DNA of 64,000 bases from Paenibacillus oralis (GTDB lineage Bacteria > Bacillota > Bacilli > Paenibacillales > Paenibacillaceae): assembly GCF_003863965.1 (NCBI RefSeq), contig NZ_RRCN01000001.1:186001-250000 (forward strand), in the 5' to 3' direction. The notes under the pieces are model-generated. The model made no database searches. It saw only the letters and a program-made list of their open reading frames with translations, and was not told the DNA's origin. Each line of letters begins with the position of its first letter. Positions within the stretch are counted from its first letter, which is position 1. This document shows, piece after piece, positions 62,026-64,000 of the stretch. The translations under genes were made by a program, and so were the position numbers.

Positions 62026-64000
62026 TCAAATCGATTGCAGCCCTTCCTCGGAAACCGCCCGATCAAAATCAGCCACGATCAACATATCGATCCAGCGGGC
62101 ACGGCGAAGCATGAAATGAACAACCGTTTCCTGAACCAGCGAATACCATAAGGGCCTGCGGGATTGCCCGATGATCAGTTGGGTGGCGCGCACTTCACCC
62201 ATTCGTTGCAGTAACGCTTCACCGATATTCCTATAGCTCCCAAGCTCAGACACCTCCATCTTTCCACCGAGTCTTTCGCATAATTGGCGTAAGGTATCCA
62301 ACCTCTTGGCATCGGTATTGGATATGGCCGCACCACGATGTACATAATGGACGTACCATTCCGCCTTGAGCCGGTGAGCGATGCGGAAGCCGCGGCGAAT
62401 TAACCGTTCAGCTCTCGGGCCAGTGTTTACACAGACGAAGATGACCTCCTGCCTATGCCGTGGTCCGCGCTGTGAGGTATTGCGATCCCATGATTCTAAA
62501 CGTTCATCTACATCGTCGGCAATTTCCCGGAGCGCCAGTTCACGCAAGGCAATCAAATTGCCGATTTTAAAAAACGAACCCAGCGCCTGATCCACTTTTT
62601 CAAAAGCATAAATCTTCCCTTCCCGCATGCGTTGTTGCAACATTTGCGGCGTCACATCGATCAGTTCAACTTCATCCGCCATTTTCAGTATCGCATCCGG
62701 CACCGTCTCCCGCACGCGGACGCCGGTCAATTGCTCCACCGCGTCATTCAGGCTTTCTAGGTGTTGCACGTTAAGCGTAGATATTACGGAAATACCGCTT
62801 TCCAGTAAACGGATGACATCCTCGTATCTTTTCTTGTTGCGGCTGCCCGGCACGTTCGTATGCGCGAGTTCATCGACCAGCACGACTTCGGGATGACGGG
62901 CGATAACGGCTTCCGTGTCCATCTCCTCCAATTGCGCCGACTGATAAGCGATTTTCGCCCTTGGAATAAGCGGCAATTCACCTATTTGTTCCGCTGTTTC
63001 TTTTCTGCCGTGCGTCTCCAATAAACCGATTACGACATCGATTCCTTTGCATTGCAAACGATTACCTTCTTGCAGCATTTTATAGGTCTTGCCTACACCT
63101 GGAGCAGCACCGATATATATTTTAAACGTGCCGCGGCGGATCGTTTCAATTTTCCTCTCTATTTCTTTGGAGCTAAGTCTGCGGAACGGCTCTGTCCCGC
63201 CGCTTGATTTCGGTTTGATCGGCAGTACCCTCTCTCCCTCATGCTTAGCGCGATCCGCCATTAAAAACACGTCCACATTCCGCATTTTTCTAAGCACCCT
63301 GCCTGCAATTGAACCTTGCCAGCGCTCCTGCCAGCGGCTTTTCTGGGAATGCCCCATCACAATTCGGGTGACGTTATTTTGAATGGCATAACGTACGAGC
63401 ATGGACGGAAGCTTGCGCAGATGCGGAAGTGGAAGCTCTTCGAATCCGGCGTCTATCTTCTCCGCCAGCTTCCGGAGCGAACGCTTGAACATCTGCTGAT
63501 CCTTCGATAATTTCCGTCTAGACAAAACGAACGTAACTACAATCAAGTCGCCATTCAACCGTTTGGCGATTTGCTGCCCTCTGCGCACATAAAGCGATCC
63601 GTTCCAGTGATATTGCGCCGAAACAAGGATCCGCTCCGCCGCACCCGACGGACCGACCAACCCGAGCTCCTCGCGATGCTTCTCGAGCGAATCGTTAACC
63701 CCTTCCGCCATCAGCCGCAGCGAAATTTCCCGCAAGATGCCGAGATTGCCGCGCCGGGCCATCGCCGGAAACGTTTGATCGCCAAGCACCCCTTCATCGA
63801 TTCGCTTCAACATCGTCTCCGGCGAAACATCGATAAGCCGCACTTCATCAGCCAGTTCCAGCGTGTCAGAAGGCACCGTTTCTTCCGCCCGAATTCCCGT
63901 CCGCTTAAAAACAATCTCGTCCACTCCATCCAACTCATATACGTTAATCGTCGTAATAATGCTGATCCCGCGCTCCATCAAGTAGCGAATATCTTCCAGG
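62026..64000 (-). CDS. kdpD: KdpD-type sensor protein with two tandem KdpD-USP modules, no kinase (5' end outside window)
   Basis: At least 658 residues; the frame is open past the window end. The visible part begins inside a first KdpD sensor domain (MERGISIITTINVYELDGVDEIVF, ETVPSDTLELADEVRLIDVSPETMLKRI), then a universal-stress-protein domain (ILVSAQYHWNGSLYVRRG, IVMGHSQKSRWQERW). A complete second KdpD domain follows (Walker A GAAPGVGKT, DELAHTNVPGSRNKKRYEDV, ISVISTLNVQHLESLNDAV) and a second USP domain, then the stop. There are no membrane helices and no histidine kinase core. In the family this sensor part responds to potassium and, in Bacillota, to c-di-AMP. kdpABC genes may lie beyond the right edge (inference). 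Confidence 0.85.
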   Translation of the reverse strand, partial: LEDIRYLMERGISIITTINVYELDGVDEIVFKRTGIRAEETVPSDTLELADEVRLIDVSPETMLKRIDEGVLGDQTFPAMARRGNLGILREISLRLMAEGVNDSLEKHREELGLVGPSGAAERILVSAQYHWNGSLYVRRGQQIAKRLNGDLIVVTFVLSRRKLSKDQQMFKRSLRKLAEKIDAGFEELPLPHLRKLPSMLVRYAIQNNVTRIVMGHSQKSRWQERWQGSIAGRVLRKMRNVDVFLMADRAKHEGERVLPIKPKSSGGTEPFRRLSSKEIERKIETIRRGTFKIYIGAAPGVGKTYKMLQEGNRLQCKGIDVVIGLLETHGRKETAEQIGELPLIPRAKIAYQSAQLEEMDTEAVIARHPEVVLVDELAHTNVPGSRNKKRYEDVIRLLESGISVISTLNVQHLESLNDAVEQLTGVRVRETVPDAILKMADEVELIDVTPQMLQQRMREGKIYAFEKVDQALGSFFKIGNLIALRELALREIADDVDERLESWDRNTSQRGPRHRQEVIFVCVNTGPRAERLIRRGFRIAHRLKAEWYVHYVHRGAAISNTDAKRLDTLRQLCERLGGKMEVSELGSYRNIGEALLQRMGEVRATQLIIGQSRRPLWYSLVQETVVHFMLRRARWIDMLIVADFDRAVSEEGLQSI

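Overview
The window reads as a chromosome segment of a Paenibacillus-like member of the Bacillota (order Caenibacillales/Paenibacillales type): Shine-Dalgarno sites are strong, there is an S-layer (SLH) protein, LplA/LplB/YtcP-type sugar ABC transporters sit beside YesM/YesN two-component pairs, an aldouronate (xylan) cluster is present, and the dispersed intergenic repeats and AT-rich islands of small GNAT/NUDIX genes fit that group. The assignment is by gene content and is inference; no species is claimed.

Layout. 1-1.4 kb: end of an SLH protein. 1.5-3.2 kb: a peptide-type quorum-sensing locus on the minus strand, made of a 454-aa HTH/TPR-like regulator overlapped by 4 nt with a 39-aa exported peptide gene, and preceded by a coupled small ORF whose 5' end is cut by an IS end. 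3.2-5.4 kb: nested IS remnants with an IS1595-type transposase; a close copy lies at 55.4-57.1 kb in the same orientation, so the two bracket about 50 kb. 5.5-10.3 kb: sulfotransferase-like gene, a four-gene translationally coupled DUF1796/CapD-like/GT4/small-protein operon, and a NUDIX gene. 10.5-19.8 kb: sugar-oligomer ABC transporter, exported GH13 amylase and its own YesM/YesN pair. 19.8-25.9 kb: lactose/cellobiose-type PTS (IIB, IIC, IIA), a YczE-like membrane protein, a GH1 enzyme and a LicR-type PRD activator. 26-30.7 kb: NUDIX gene, glucose-type IIA, GntR/UTRA regulator, enolase-superfamily sugar-acid dehydratase and an EIIBC that lacks its own IIA. 31-41 kb: AT-rich island of small genes, several decayed, with a FusB-type EF-G-binding protein behind a structured leader. 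41.7-55.1 kb: one long minus-strand xylan/aldouronate operon (YesM, YesN, two permeases, binding protein, GH67 alpha-glucuronidase, GH2 enzyme, a broken GH43 xylosidase, a polyol dehydrogenase). 57.2-61.5 kb: second AT-rich island. 61.8-64 kb: a KdpD-type protein with two tandem sensor/USP modules, open at the window end.

Working together. The carbohydrate genes form three import-and-digest modules, each beside its own regulator. The GH13 enzyme is exported and would feed its transporter. The aldouronate operon would import glucuronic-acid-substituted xylo-oligomers and cut them inside the cell, but its beta-xylosidase is lost. The PTS modules are regulated by a PRD protein and a GntR protein.

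The most notable signals are the unannotated signal-peptide gene at 1522-1641; a recurring pattern in which genes keep both ends but have lost the middle (16.1, 34.8, 37.1, 42.8, 57.2, 57.4 and 61.8 kb); a leader peptide plus stem-loops ahead of the FusB-type gene; a GH1 enzyme whose acid/base Glu is Gln; and several families of dispersed palindromic repeats.
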